Shown here one piece after another: positions 45,336-57,765 of a stretch of DNA of 64,000 nucleotides (position 1 is its first letter; every line of letters begins with the position of its first letter). Source of the stretch: Chalciporus piperatus (taxonomy: Eukaryota > Basidiomycota > Agaricomycetes > Boletales > Boletaceae). Location: positions 95,545 through 159,544 of the forward strand of contig JBBPTG010000052.1 of NCBI GenBank assembly GCA_038093975.1, written 5' to 3'. Below the pieces are notes generated by a model that saw nothing but the letters and a program-made list of their open reading frames with translations, made no database searches and had not been told where the DNA came from. A program made the position numbers and the translations under genes.

Positions 45336-46544
45336 CATTTCTAGTTCAAAGTGCACTTTTATCTCACCACATTTCCCATCCATTTACATTCGTGGAAGAT
45401 GATGCCCTGAAAGTTACTAGGGGAACGGGCACGCTCGGTTGGACGTGCAGGACCCGATCAATCGGGCGCGAATCGCTGGGTTAGAGTTTGATACCAGGGG
45501 AACTGAATGGGGCCGAGTGGAGGAGTCTGAGTCCGAGTCATCGATATCGCGTTCCCTAATCATCCTAACCCCGTTCCTCGATATCGGTCAATGGAGATTT
45601 CCATACTGCCGCAAAGAGTTGATGGGACGTTTACGGATGACAGGACCCAAACAAGATCCCGGAAGACGATATAATTGTTTTTGGACGAACCAATGTGTAC
45701 CCGCGTCGCGATTGACGATGGCTACATCTGAAAAACGCCGTCAATACCCAGAAGCGGACGTATCCCGATATACTATGAACCACCAGCGATGGATCCGATA
45801 AGACTTCCGTATACAGGCAGGCTACCTTGCTCATTGACTCATCGGAAGGAGATTCCCCGAAAAGGCCCAGACTCCAAACCAAGACTGAGCACGTTGATCG
45901 CTGAATCATGACAGGTGCGTCGAGAATGGAATCTGTTGATTGGCAGTGACAGTTGGATCTGGCATCGGGCGTAGAGGATCAGATTGTACGTTCTCACACT
46001 TTTTCTTTGAATATAGCCGACGGGCACGGAGTGTCTCCACAAGCCATGAGACCGCGGCGTCGCGCTGTGGAATGCCATGGGGTGGACACGAGTTGGGAGT
46101 CATGATCCAGAAGCGCAGATTGAAGTCGGACATGATTAGTTCAGAAATGGTGGGTGTTGCAAACCGCAAGGCGACATCACGCACCTAAGAGCTTTAAGCA
46201 TCCTGTACTTGACTGGAGCGGGAATAAACCGCAGGAGCCCATTGTCGACCGACAGGTGTGGTGCATGAACGAAATAAAAAGGGACATGCGAAAGAAGAAT
46301 CAAAGAGTCACCCTCAGTTGGTCTGAGGAATTGTCAGAATACGTTGACTGGTATATTCGTCAAATCTAACCCTGAAACCACACGTGAATGGTGTTGCCGA
46401 GACGCGGAACGATGAAATGGACGGCGTGGACATGGCTTTCTGAAAAGTTGAGATAATTGAACTCGGGTGGATTCTGAGACCCATCTGTCTGCTGCCAATC
46501 TGTCTATGCTTTTTCCGTCTGCGATGATCAATTAACACCAACGA
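45336..46544. other. unique spacer between the two duplicate blocks
   Basis: Frames of up to 120 codons without motif. No match to the duplicated blocks noticed. Confidence 0.4.
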
Positions 46545-49500
46545 TAAACTGTTCGTGGTCTCAGGTTACATCGGGCAGTACCGGCGTGACTACAACCAGC
46601 TAGCCCGTCAATGCTGCATGGACGTCCTTGGTCACTGGTCTTGATGCTCTGATCGTGCAAACTGCTCACCTCATTGAATGGTCGGGTGTGGATTGAGTGT
46701 TTACCTGGGGCCACTAGACGTCGTAGAGCATATTATATGACTGTAGTTGTCCTCTCCTAGCTTGTCATTTTCTGCTTGTCCGCGCTGAACATCACAGAAG
46801 ATGAAGTGTGATAGACCCCTCAAGTTTGAAATTCAGCACTTACCACCGCATTCTTGCGCCACTGGTACTTCATCCGACAAACCGTGTGTACATGTGTCCA
46901 CGTTAATGCTTTCGAGGGCGAGTTGTCGGTCCGTTGCCACCAGCCTTGCATTAATCTCCCAGTGGGAAATCCTTGTCACAGTCGCAACTTGAATTGGTGT
47001 TATGCAGCACTTGGCATCAAGAGTACTAGTAGCGTTAAGCAGGAGTGGGTGTTTCTCTTCGACTCTTTTGGACTGAACAACTCATAACCTTTCAGGCTAG
47101 AGTCATTCTAGTCAACTAAGCCCTGCAACCTTCTAATACTACCCATCTTAAAACCATGACCTTCCTTGCTCCCGTTCGAGCGCTCGGGTTCAGAGTTGTT
47201 GCGCTGAGCCATCACTTCTGTAACAGACCACGAGCATGGGGTACGCAATAAAGGATATCGGGGCTTGCTTACCTCCCTCGTATAGACGTTCATTCGCCAC
47301 ATTTCGTGGGTTATAATCGACCATTCTGATTGATCGCCGTCGGGAATTGCGATGATTTGCGCAGATCCTCTCGAACAATGATCACTTCGGGCCTAAATCG
47401 CCGAATCGTTGTTTCATTTCTTCCTCTCGATGCGTCGCTCTGGTGGCACTGTACGTCTGTTCCTCTGGTCTGCTGCACGAATCGTCACCATGTTTTTGGT
47501 GCTTTGATAAGCACGCACCACTCACCCTTGATCCTAGGAGCTGACGCCCAAATGGCGAGAACGCCAAAGCCAACCGGCGATGTTTGATATCAAAACGCAC
47601 ATGTAGGGGCGCCAATAACATCCACACTTGGATACTTGGATACATGGCCACCGAAGTCCTGGGAGGTGGGTTTAATCAACTGCTCCGACCGTTCGTGTGG
47701 TACGTCCAGCGGTTTGCTCACTAAAATCCCTCGAAGTAGTTCCATGGGTATCTTCCCTGATGGGCTATCCTTTGTTATCGTGTGGCCGGTCCAGCGATGG
47801 GTGGCAGTGGTTATAAACCATATGTGCCCGAGGTGTGCCTTGTTCTAGGTTTCGACCGAACGATAGGGGAGACCCGGGTACTGGTCACGCTAGGACAGAT
47901 ACTTACCGTCTGCTTGACAGTTCTTGTCGAAGAACGAGGCAAATAAGCAATTTGGCGCCCGTATGATAAATATGCTTGTTCTTTCCCAGACGCACCCAGC
48001 CGTGGTCCGTGCATGACATTTGGGCGCTCCGAGTCCTGACGATAAGGTTTTACTGATACGCTTATGTCCACCCTCGGTCTACTCGACCCCATCTGAACAT
48101 ACTTCAAAAAGTCGTCTCCCATATGTTCGTCGGACGCATGTGAAAGGCTTCTTCGGGAATGGTAAGTGTTTGGCAGCCTTCCAGCGGTGATGCCAACTGA
48201 TGGCTTTCTGATTGCGACCGAACCACGCCTGGCGAATGGCACCCTGGGGTGGTTATCCATAATTGTCCTTGGAGCGAATGGCGACCTGAGGCGACTGCAC
48301 AATAGGCTTCGGAGCTGGCCTTTTGGCATGCAGCCATGATCAGGCTAACCGTTTCCGCAGGCCTTAGTTAAAAGGAGAGTCGGATTCCCCGTCCCTCTTG
48401 AGGACACCCCCGTTCGTTGAATACTTCTGCCTCACTTGTGTTCCCATAATCATGTCGACGCTCTTCGATGACCCTGGGTTCGATCAGTACGTCGCGTCTG
48501 ATTCCCCATGTATCTGACTCCTGATAACCCTCTAGTTTTATTGAATTTTCGGAGGAGCCTATGGAATACGACGTGGGCAGCACAACGTTGAACTATGTCG
48601 TCCCTCCTGTCCAATGGTTAGCGTGTAATGAAGGTCGGCGTTGCCTCCGTTGATGATAGACGACAGGACCACCACAAACTTCACGCAAAATCCTCCACAA
48701 AACTTCGACTCCAATGGGACTTTGTTTTCTCCTACCCACACCCACTACCCACACCGTCCTATTCAGGATCCCTTGTCTTTGGTTATGGACCGCATTCAAT
48801 TCGAGACCACTGGTATACCTCCGACTAATGGATGGGGAGTCGACGTGCATCCTCAGTCATATCAGCAAGACCTGTGCTGCATTTCTCCGAGGGAGCTCTC
48901 TGGACACATGACCCCCTCCTCCCCTACGGTATTCGACAGTCACGGTTTCTCGGCGAGTAACACCTCGCAGTACGGCTCCGCGATGGGGAACCCTTACGGC
49001 GGGATGAATTATCCGCCCTACACGCCTTCGTCACCCTCTTCCAACTCTGTTGGAGTGCAGCCGCAGCCTTTCTTCCCACCCGTCATCAATCATACAGTAC
49101 CTTCTGGCCCTTTGAACCCCCGCGCACGCCGCCCCACGCCGGGGTCTTCACGCACTCCGCGCCGCACTTCCTCGTTGCCGGTCTCACCCAGACCTCTTAC
49201 CGGCTTCTCAGACCCCGTCCACAGTTGCCAGTGGGTCAACCCAGATGGGTCCCTTTGTGGAGGTCAGATCACGAAGGGGACAATCTCAGAGCATCTTGTA
49301 ACCCACGGTATTCACAAGATGACACATAATCACCCTATTGCATGTTGCTGGATGGGTTGCAGGCCAAAGAGACGAAGGACTGCGATGAACCGGGAAAGCA
49401 TCGCCCGTCACATTCGGGAGGTGCATCTGGGATACAGGCGCACTCTCTGAAGTGCTTTTAGGACGGGTTAATGTCGAGTTCGCGGACTTCCGATGCTGAG

Positions 49501-49942
49501 TTTTGCACAGTTATAGTTTGGATATTCGATCTCGGTTATGTATGATGGTGTATGTCTGTGGTCGCATGCACGCCCTCAGATTTGCCATCAGGATCCGCTT
49601 GTCACGTTTTACCTTTAACTCCGGATTTCATTTCGATATCATACTCAACATTCCCTAGATATGCTAGAACTTAGGGTGTTTTTCGAAGGTGTATTTGTAC
49701 TCTGTACTACTGTTGTACCTGGGCTCTGTGTTGGGCCGCGATTTACTATTGTTGACTCTCCTGTAAGAATCGGCAATTCTATAAGTTTAATCGACCACTT
49801 GATGCATGATAACTTCGTTGTCGTGCTTGTAATTCATACATCCACCAACATGCAGCATCAACGAGGAACGACTGTCTTCCTACCTAAGGGGGGACTAGCA
49901 TCAACGTCAAGACATTCGAGCTCTCACTGTGTGAAACATAGG
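46545..49942. repeat. segmental duplication, copy B, lacking the F-box gene
   Basis: Direct-orientation copy of 40112-45335, 3.4 kb. The sequence passes from the F-box upstream part (...CACCTCAT, ending 46674) straight to the last 22 bases of the F-box reading frame (TGAATGGTCGG..., from 46675), skipping the equivalent of 40237-41985. The downstream part has an extra stretch near 49800-49890. Confidence 0.85.
48452..49450 (+). CDS. zinc-finger protein B of the local paralogue group
   Basis: Closest relative of gene A, with the same three-exon plan and 5' exon (MSTLFDDPGFD, FIEFSEEPMEYDVGS). It is about 300 residues; the shortening is a deletion in the variable middle (A residues after DIQFEATDR). 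The Cys/His module is kept: CQWVNPDGSLC with HLVTH, then CCWMGC with RHIREVH, ending YRRTL. Changes cluster in the middle and in the basic segment between the two halves (RPKRRRT against KLKGQQI). The reading frame is intact, so the gene survived duplication while the upstream degraded region changed freely. Confidence 0.7.
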
Positions 49943-50884
49943 CATTAGAGTAATAGGGACACTGGCAGGTGCTGCATCATTGCATGTCTCTCTGCAGAAC
50001 TATAGGGTAAGTTACTCGGAGTCGGTAACCAAGTTCTGCAAACCTTTTGGAAATGTCCAAAACACGATTCATCATCATCTTTACTGCCAGCACCTATCTA
50101 GGCTACTCAACAACACCCTGGCACCCAGACCATCATTCACGTACTCACCCTCCCACCCCAACCAACACCCATATATACTCGTCCTCCGGCATCAACACAG
50201 CCCCCTCCTCCACCTTCTTCTCCTCCACACTCCACTCCTCCCAAAATCAACCAACCTAAAACCCCCAACCCACACCCCGCTGGAAAGTCCGTCGGATTCC
50301 TCTTTCGGACGATCAAGCCGCCGGAACGTTGGAAACGGAGGTAGAGACTTGCGCATTTTCCCTTGTCCTCGAGGAGAGCAGTGCTCGAGGAGGATAGGGA
50401 TTGGGTAGTACATAGATTGTCATTCAAGAATCCGAAGCGGGAATGGGAGTCAGGACTGACAGGGAAGCGGGTGATGGAATCTTGGATGGAATGCTGTGTT
50501 GATTGCAGCACGCGCAGAAACTGCATGTCATTTCTGCAAGACCGTGACCAGGCAGGCGCGTGTTGTAATCGCAGGGATAAAGTTGAAGGTATTGCTTATC
50601 ACAAGCTCGACAGCGCTCAACGAAAGGCAACGGCCTAAAGTGGACGCTCCCCTTTGGCAAACACCACAGTAATCCGTCGCCAGTCCTCGACTTGAAACTG
50701 TCTGTTCATACCAGTCTGGGGACTCTTCTTCGTTTCTCCTAGAACGGCGAGAGCATTCCGTTTGAGTGTCGCGTAAGCGAGTCTACGAACTGATTTCCTC
50801 CACCGACAAGCAAGGTCATGGGTATGGTCAATAATATCTCCAATCACACAGCCTGAGAATGGATATGTACAGATAGACTAATCG
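49943..50884. other. spacer between copy B and zinc-finger gene C
   Basis: Contains a CT/CA-rich simple stretch around 50130-50260. A minus-strand 70-codon frame (50635-50847) has a plausible composition but no recognisable match. No gene can be supported. Confidence 0.35.
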
Positions 50885-52141
50885 TCATGTTACTTCGCTA
50901 ATTTCCCCGAGACTTGCTTGAAGCACGGTATAAGCGATCCAGCGTGGAGTTAGGAAGAATCCACACCCTCCAGAAACCTGTCCGGAGGGTGTTCTTGACG
51001 TCGAGGTCAACTTGAAGGTGGACGGGGCATGAGCGGAGCTGTGACTCGGAGACACAAAAGGCTGAGGCGCTTGCAAAATCAATATCCAGACCTATGACAA
51101 AGACAAAAAAGAAGACTGACCCGGAACTTGTTACCTCGCGTGGGCACTCCAAGTGCATTTCGCGAACGTGGCGAACTATGTTTCTGCGGGTTATCGTGCG
51201 CTTGTTCCCTGGGCACTCCTTCCAGCGGCATGCAATAGGGTGATTGTGAACCATTTTCTTGATCCCGTGGGTCGCAAGATGGTTGGGGACGGTGAGACTG
51301 CGGACCTGACGTCCACAAACGGTGCCATCATCGTTGAGCCACTGGCATTCACATACGCGGGGGACTTGTGTGTTAGCTGTGGGTTGGACCTGTGGTGGAC
51401 GATAAGTGGAGGGAGAGATGCGGTTGCTTGGTGGTACTCCAGGGTCAACCACAGGGTCAACCACAGGGAAAGTCCTTGGTTGCAGTTGCATGACAGCCGA
51501 ACTCGAGGGTGGTGGGGGACACTGATATCGAAGCTGGTTGCTGTCATTACAATTGGTCACGGTAGAACTGTGGTGGGCGTCGCCAGTTTTGTGAGGGGTG
51601 CTATAATGTGCACGAGAAGGTGGTGGGGGGGTGAAGGATGTTTGCATCCCGTGATAATCTGAACGGTACCGCCCATAGTAGGTGGGAGTGGGAGGGATAT
51701 GCGCTATCTGAAAACACCTCTCAATGACGATCGATTGGATCGAAATTCTGTTTACTCACGGAAGAAGTGCCCTGGAAACTGTTTGATGGAAAACACGGCA
51801 GGCGAGGTTGGGATACATCGTAGTTGTACAACGGATAATACGTTGAGTTATAATAATCGGATGGCGCAACGGTTGGGGCTTCAGGATGATGCCAGCTTTG
51901 AAATGAGCCTTGACCCAAACTAGTGCTGTCGTAAATCGTTAGCAGCGTGCCGGGTAGGTGTTTCATTCATGCTGACCTTTCAGTTGAAGAGTTTGCAGTG
52001 GGTCCAGTGGCGCCTCCGTAAACAATGTCTTGGACTTCAGAATAGCTGAAGACAGTCAGAACAACCACGATGCGCGAGGACAAGGACACATGCGTACTTG
52101 GGATATTCAAGCTCGCGACCATCCCTGTAGAATGTTGACAT
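50885..52141 (-). CDS. zinc-finger protein C, inverted diverged paralogue
   Basis: Same family as A and B but on the minus strand and much diverged. Spliced exons give MSTFYRDGRELEYPN, YSEVQDIVYGGATGPTANSS, then SLGQGSFQSWHHPEA, and a Pro-rich part with IPPTPTYYGRYRSDYHG. The module reads CECQWLNDDGTVC with HLATH, then CRWKEC with RHVREMH. The 5' exon sizes and phases match genes A and B, which supports common descent. The C-terminus is unsettled: reading on without an intron ends at 50898, while a 43-bp intron near 51135-51093 shifts to a stop at 50885. Small direct repeats at 51440-51468 encode a VVDP-VVDP repeat. Confidence 0.65.
51440..51468. repeat. 14-bp tandem repeat inside zinc-finger gene C
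   Basis: AGGGTCAACCACAGGGTCAA and continuation form two to three tandem units, encoding repeated Val-Asp-Pro in the linker. Confidence 0.65.
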
Positions 52142-52882
52142 GGGACGGAAGACCTTGAAAAGAGACGGAGACACCAGAGAGACACTGCAGGAGGACAATA
52201 GGCTTATGTATACACGGCACGCGCCAAGTGAGCCCCAAACTGGATGATGGTAGATCTCGTCCGCCGGATGTGCAAGCTACGTCATCTTCTGCAACAACGT
52301 CAAGAAACACGACTGGAGAGAGAAGACCGGAAGTGAGGCTGTGAGCATACGACATCCGACATCACCGGAATTGAATATTGGCGTACGATTGATCGGCTTG
52401 GGCTCCACTGTTGTACGCGGATTGCAGATCATCCTTTTCTGACTGCTGAGTCGCGGCCCTTATATCTGATTGGCTTGGAGAATGCAAATTCGGCTGAGAA
52501 GCGACTATCCGGTATCTCGGATGAGCATATGCCTTGCTGAACTTTCTGTTCGAAGAGAAAACAACAACAGAAAACCGACGCAGAATCTCTTTTCTCCCTG
52601 CAATTCGGGGTCAGAGATCTCTCATGTATGCAAGTTGGAATGAGGAGGACTAAACGCGATCCTCGATCGTTGACAGGCACAGGCCTGTTCGCAACATCGT
52701 GGCGATTGATACTAACCAGCAGTTGCGTACCATCGGTTCCTGAGCTTGAGCGATCGAGCGTGGCGAACCGAAGGCGCCGCCCGCCGCATCAGGGGAGCGG
52801 GAGGACGGCGACAATTTAAGCGACCGCCTCGTGTCTCATCGAGTCAGAGTGAAATGTCCGTGCGCAAAATCTCGATTATATT
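52142..52882. other. upstream region of zinc-finger gene C
   Basis: Holds the promoter of gene C (minus strand). Short frames only; no motif seen. Confidence 0.35.
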
Positions 52883-53261
52883 TTACCAACGAGATTGGAA
52901 ATACTTGCTGCAGGATGGATCCAGAAAAAAAAGATCGAAGAGGGGAGCAGCCAGAAGTAGATCCAAATTGAACATCTGTTGGGCAGCCTGAAAACGTAAT
53001 GCGTTGACAGATGGGGGATGACGGCGACCACATACGTCCCCGATGTTGTCCATGACGAGCTGGCGGAATATATCTAGACCTATCATGTAGCGAACTGCGA
53101 TGGTGTGGTAGCTGGCCGCAGCGTTGCCTATTGATAACACAGGATATGTTTGTTAGTTACTTAGGTCATGCAAAACGAGTGTTACAAGACTCACCCGACT
53201 CCGACTCAGTATAGTTCCTGTGTGACAAAAATTTGTAATACCCGTCCCTTCGAGTAAAACG
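52883..53261 (-). CDS. possible 3' exons of an unrecognised gene
   Basis: Three pieces join in phase on the minus strand: CAG acceptor then RFTRRDGYYKFLSHRNYTES (from 53261), GNAAASYHTIAVRYMIGLDI with RQLVMDNIGD, and AAQQMFNLDLLLAAPLFDLF with stop near 52883. Introns of about 70 and 48 bp have GTGAGT and GTATGT donors. Phase agreement and composition argue for real coding sequence, but upstream exons and a start were not found and the family is unknown. Confidence 0.3.
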
Positions 53262-53715
53262 CTGCCGCAGTTCCTCTCAATCAATCAGCCCGGCGAAAGC
53301 CCGAGCAGGTAGCTGACACGAATCCACATCGATGGGCGCTGTGCCGGTTACAACAAGCTGATCCCGTGAAGTGTGATCGCAACCCTGGTTACGTGATTGT
53401 CGAAGGCGCATTTGGAAACTCTGATTTTGGTACGGCTCGGCTGTGTGTTGTGGATGGAAGTAAGTAAGTGTTCCACAAGTATGATCGCCGCGCAAAAAAA
53501 AGGGCCGAGGCGGGTTCGCAGGTCTGGTCTGTGTTCCCTAACCAGTTCCACCGTGACACGCATTCTTCCCACAAACCGGAACAGAGCCTGCGGTAGGATG
53601 CGCGTCAAAGTAACAACGTCCTGTTCTGACCATCGCCCACATGTTCGATGCCTCAAAGGTTCTCGTTCCCAGTGAAATTGTCGCGTTGCTCGTCAAGTAT
53701 ACACCGCGTAGCGAT
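53262..53715. other. spacer before the V-ATPase gene end
   Basis: Overlapping frames on both strands without motif. May hold upstream exons of the sequence at 52883-53261. Confidence 0.35.
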
Positions 53716-54764
53716 CTAGTAAATAGCACGAGAAACGACCGCACTGGCAGTCATATTGAGCACCGACGTATCCGCACTGAACGCCGGTGCGTTCGAGGTC
53801 ATCAGCAATCCCACTACGAGCGAACGCAGGATATCAGCAAGCAGACCAAATATGAACAAAAGTATACTCGCCGATCAAACCGAACAGCCCCAAGATACTT
53901 CCAAACACCTCCACGACGAGGACTTTGACGAAGAGATTGGGATCAGCAGCGTCTGCAAGTGCCGCCGTACTGCCTGCAATGCCGACGCAAATACCGCAGA
54001 GGAGGTTACACATGCCGACCGTCAGACCGCCGAAGAAGAGGGCGAAACCTACAACAAAGGGCGGTCAGCATACAGACGAGAAGAACAGGGCATCGAGTGG
54101 AGAGTGGGGACGAGAAAGACACGGTAAGGGAAAAACGCACCGGTGAAGTAATTGTTGCGTGTGTAAAGGAGAGCTTCGGGTACGGCTTGAAGTTTTGCAG
54201 AGTAGACAATGCCGAGGATCTGTGACATTCAATGGCGGTTATCACAGGATATAATACGAGAAGAAATACGAAACGTACCACGCCGTAGATAGCGACAACT
54301 TCACAGAAGATGATACTACGCAGATGACCTGTAGGCGCGCCCCATAATGCACAGAAACCAAGAGACAAACGCACCTGATCAAGTTCTTGGTGCTAATTCT
54401 GGGCGTACGAACGCCTCCGCCGAGGATCGAGGACCCAGTGAGGAAGATACCCCTGCGAAGACACATATTAACCGACCATCCACGAGAAAGTCGATTGAGA
54501 AGCGCGAACCATCCAGCCCCAAGGACACTCAATCCTATACAGAGACCTATCCCCAAAGACCCCCAAACAAATGGACTTGTCTGCTCGAGGAACCGACCGA
54601 CATTGAATGCTTCGCCAGAGCCTGCGGTTTGGATCAGGTCAGCGACGACACCACCATACACAGTTGAGCTTTGACAGCGAACCTGTGAATAAGAGGTATA
54701 ATGCGATGGCTACAACAAGGAAAGAAGGGAAACCGATGGAGTAGTACGTCGTGTAGTACCCCAT
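53716..54764 (-). CDS. VMA16: V-type ATPase V0 subunit c'' (proteolipid)
   Basis: Membrane rotor subunit of the vacuolar proton pump, about 205 residues with five helices. Spliced on the minus strand it reads [20 protein letters not shown], then [20 protein letters not shown] with [38 protein letters not shown] and EVVAIYGV. After that come [12 protein letters not shown] and [20 protein letters not shown] with [17 protein letters not shown], then [20 protein letters not shown]. The order and the lipid-facing Glu (CEVVAIYG, and VEVFGS) match Vma16. The start at 54764 is the first in-frame ATG after a stop upstream. The last intron begins GCGAGT, not GT; a GC-AG intron keeps the frame ([12 protein letters not shown]...SRAIY, stop 53716). 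Confidence 0.88.
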
Positions 54765-55046
54765 TGTGTTCGTTGACGTCGTAGGCAAAGTTGTCGTAGA
54801 AGAGACAGCGTTGTTTGACACAGTTTGTACTCATAAACGTGGCGGTGAAATTAGCCCCTGTAGGTCGCGTTAAGAGTAAGTACGAGGAAGGCTAATACGA
54901 AGATATACGAAATGAGTCTAACACAAGTAACCACCAAGGCCTCTAACCCGTTCTATAACCATATACCCAAGGTCTGTGGTGAACGGGAACCTCAAGGAGA
55001 AAGCAAACCGTCCCCCGGCGGAAACAAACGATTACACTATCCATTT

Positions 55047-55727
55047 TTAGGCGAACTCCAAAGATGTCATAGCGTTGAGATTAGTAAAACCGTATTGTGT
55101 GTTGCTGACTTCAATAGGATAACCACCGTATCCGCAGGGCAAAGCAGGGGTAACAGGTCCTGTTCGTCCTGTGCGATAGGCTGGGGAGCAGTAGTGCACG
55201 CTGTGAGTGTGTGAAGCGCGTGGAGGTGAAATACTCGTTTCCTAAAATTGCCTTAGCAAGGGGGGCTCCTATGACGCAAAATATATTCGCTCACAGAATA
55301 TGGGCCTTGCTGATCGCTCGAGGGAGCAGCAACGCTAACAGGGGAGGCCACAAACCCAAGTCCCTGATTAGGTGGCGCACTAGTGGTCTCGTCGGATTGA
55401 CACTGGACAGGCGCAGGAACCGCGGAATGAAACTGTGGCAAGCGGGGAATAATGTAAGTTCTTCGAGGCATTTTGCTCTGAGTCGGTGATGATACCGTTG
55501 TGAACGTAAGTTATCGGTCGTGAGCTACTTACACGTCCACTCCATGCTGACCCTTGGGTGGTAGAATGGACAGCTTTGAGAGTTCTGCCGCCAACTCCCC
55601 GGCTACGATAAAGGGTCGAGATAAACTGTATAGGAGTATATTCAAATGCGGAGCTTCATGGGTGCCAGTAGGCACATACGCACTTGGTACTTGCGAAGCC
55701 ACGACGGCGGTCGGGATATGCGTCCAT
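55047..55727 (-). CDS. possible multi-exon gene of unknown function
   Basis: Coding-like pieces on the minus strand: MDAYPDRRRGF, GELAAELSKLSILPPKGQHG, FHSAVPAPVQCQSDETTSAP and YRTGRTGPVTPALPCGYGGY with a stop at 55047. Splice-like sites flank most pieces, but one junction does not keep phase. No domain seen. Treat as tentative. Confidence 0.25.
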
Positions 55728-56278
55728 GACAATAAAGATGGACAATTCTGGAAGGCTTAAAAGGCGGGTTCTCTTTCGTTGACGGATGAACGAGCGGAAA
55801 CCATAGTGGAAGAATCGTCATGGTCCTCTCGCCTGGAGGCACCACGAGTAAAGCGCACAGATGAACGGGAGCATAGTCAACAAGATCGATCGGATGGAGA
55901 AAGGAAGGGGTAAATGGGTGACCCCATCACATTAGAACGGGAATTTTTCATATCTTGCTCCGGTAGCGCGTCAGTAACAGCCACAAGTCTTCTAGAAAAG
56001 GATCCTGATGACGCACGACAAGCACTTGGTGTCAGGTGGTCATATCTCCTTCCTTTATCGAAGCGCTGGCAGGGTCGTGAGGCAGTGAGACAAGCGGATG
56101 CACCGGAAATGAGGCTAATGGAAATAAAGTGAAATAGTGCCATGACAGAACTTAGAAGTGAAGAAGGGGTGGCTGCGAATCATTAATTAGTCCCTGCAAC
56201 GTGCAGCGTGTCGCTTACGACGAAAAGTGATGCGGTAACGTACGAAAGAAAATGGAATCTAGTCAACAGTCCGTATAG
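55728..56278. other. spacer before the ARF-like GTPase gene end
   Basis: A small open frame at 55914-56132 has no motif. Nothing else seen. Confidence 0.35.
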
Positions 56279-57325
56279 CTATCCAGACCTCCAACCTGTT
56301 CTCGTAGCCCTATCCCCCAGGTCCCTGTAACCATACATCAACAATGCAACGCCGAAACGAAAGACAGAACCACTTACTGCCTACTGTTCTGGACACGCAA
56401 AAACAGCCAGTCGACGGCGTCACGTACGCCCTGCCTACACCACACAAGTCATTCATCGATAAAACGTCAATCAGAGAGACCCGGACGCACCCTTCCAGAG
56501 CCGACACGCCCAACACCTCCAGACTCGCAAGTCGGCGTTTCTTCCGCTCCTCTTCCTCACCTTCATCGTCTGCGTACCGCCTTCGTGCGCTTTCCCGTCG
56601 AGCGTGGTCCCATACTTCGTAGTCCTGTCGAATCTCGGTCGCAGACATGCTCGTCGGAGTGTCTTGCTTGTTTGCGAGGAGGAGGAGCGGGACGTTGAGG
56701 ATTCGGGGGGAGGAAAGAACAGAATCTGTTGTAGAGATATACGTATGGATGTACATGAGCGAGTTGAAGTGAGGGTGATTAGTGAACGCAGGAATCGAAT
56801 CGAGTGGAACGACCGACTCACCAAACACTTCCCATCCCTCTCCTAGTCTTTCTCGGTCCTGAGCATCGATCACATACACCACAGCGTGACAGTCGTCGTA
56901 GTACCGGGGCCATATCGAACGAATGCCGCGTTGCCCACCGAGGTCGAAGAAGTTGAGGATCGTCGAAGGAAGCGAAACCTTGCCCACTGTTGTGGCGAGT
57001 AAGGTGAACGCTCAGCTGCGGGAATGCAACCAAGATGCGAAGACGCACTATTCTGGCCCACTGTTGGTCCTATCTTGGATGGTTCGAGACCTGGCGCATC
57101 GTTATAGAGCGTCTTAATCTTCTCTAGCAGGGTCTGTGTGTTCGTACAGCGTCAACTCTGACTTGGCGTGAGTTGCTGGATACTTACGGTCTTGCCAGCC
57201 GCATCGAGACCAATGATGATAACCGAGAATTCTTCTTTTCTGTACCATTCAGCGATGATTCGAGCGTTCAATTGAGGTGCTCACTGAGTGAGGTATTCGT
57301 GCAGACCCTTGAGGAGATGGTACAT
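56279..57325 (-). CDS. ARF-related small GTPase (ARFRP1 / yeast Arl3 type)
   Basis: Golgi and trans-Golgi GTPase that recruits the Arl1-golgin pathway. The head is MYHLLKGLHEYLTQ. The P-loop GLDAAGKT is followed by an intron, then TLLEKIKTLYNDAPGLEPSK and IGPTVGQN. Switch II reads FFDLGGQRGIRSIW, then ARYY-like PRYYDDCHAVVYVIDAQDRE and the guanine motif LLLLANKQD. The end is GVSALEG joined to QGVRDAVDWLFLRVQNSR. The N-terminus has no myristoylation Gly, as in Arl3 (which is N-acetylated). An insert (NHPHFNSLMYIHTYISTTDS) in the middle is either an unspliced intron or a loop. After NSRQ the frame can stop at 56374 or pass a further intron to 56279. Confidence 0.85.
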
Positions 57326-57765
57326 CGCGTAGTAGTCCGCAAGGTTTAGACTTCGTTACCGAAGTGAGCACTGCACCTCTTCAAGTTCAACTTGACGCTT
57401 GGCGGAAAATGTCAAGTATGTCGGAAATTTCGTAACCCGCCTTCCAATCCTGCCATATTTAGACACAAATGGAAGCGAATTGCATCCGCATTGAAAGGGG
57501 CTTCTGATACGGCTCACGTGCTTTCCAATCCCGTAAGACACGTTACAGGGTCCTTTTAAGAAACGACTCGTAATTCCAAGGGGGTGCCCAAGGGCAAGGG
57601 GGCATTCCATGGTCGCGGGAACAGCCGACCCTAATTCCCAGGCACTACGAATGCGGTTGCAAGCAATATGCCTCTAAATCCTGGACCTGTTGATCGATTT
57701 CAACATCGATATCGTTCCATCCCCTTGTAAATCCTCCCTCGTCACATATGCCCTAATCACATACA
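57326..57765. other. spacer upstream of the Plavaka transposase
   Basis: No gene. I searched by eye for a sequence repeated inverted beyond 61570 and found none, so the left end of the Plavaka element is unresolved. Confidence 0.4.

Noticed and set aside
55211..55489. 92-codon plus-strand frame
   Set aside because: Opposite strand of the tentative gene at 55047-55727 and without motif.
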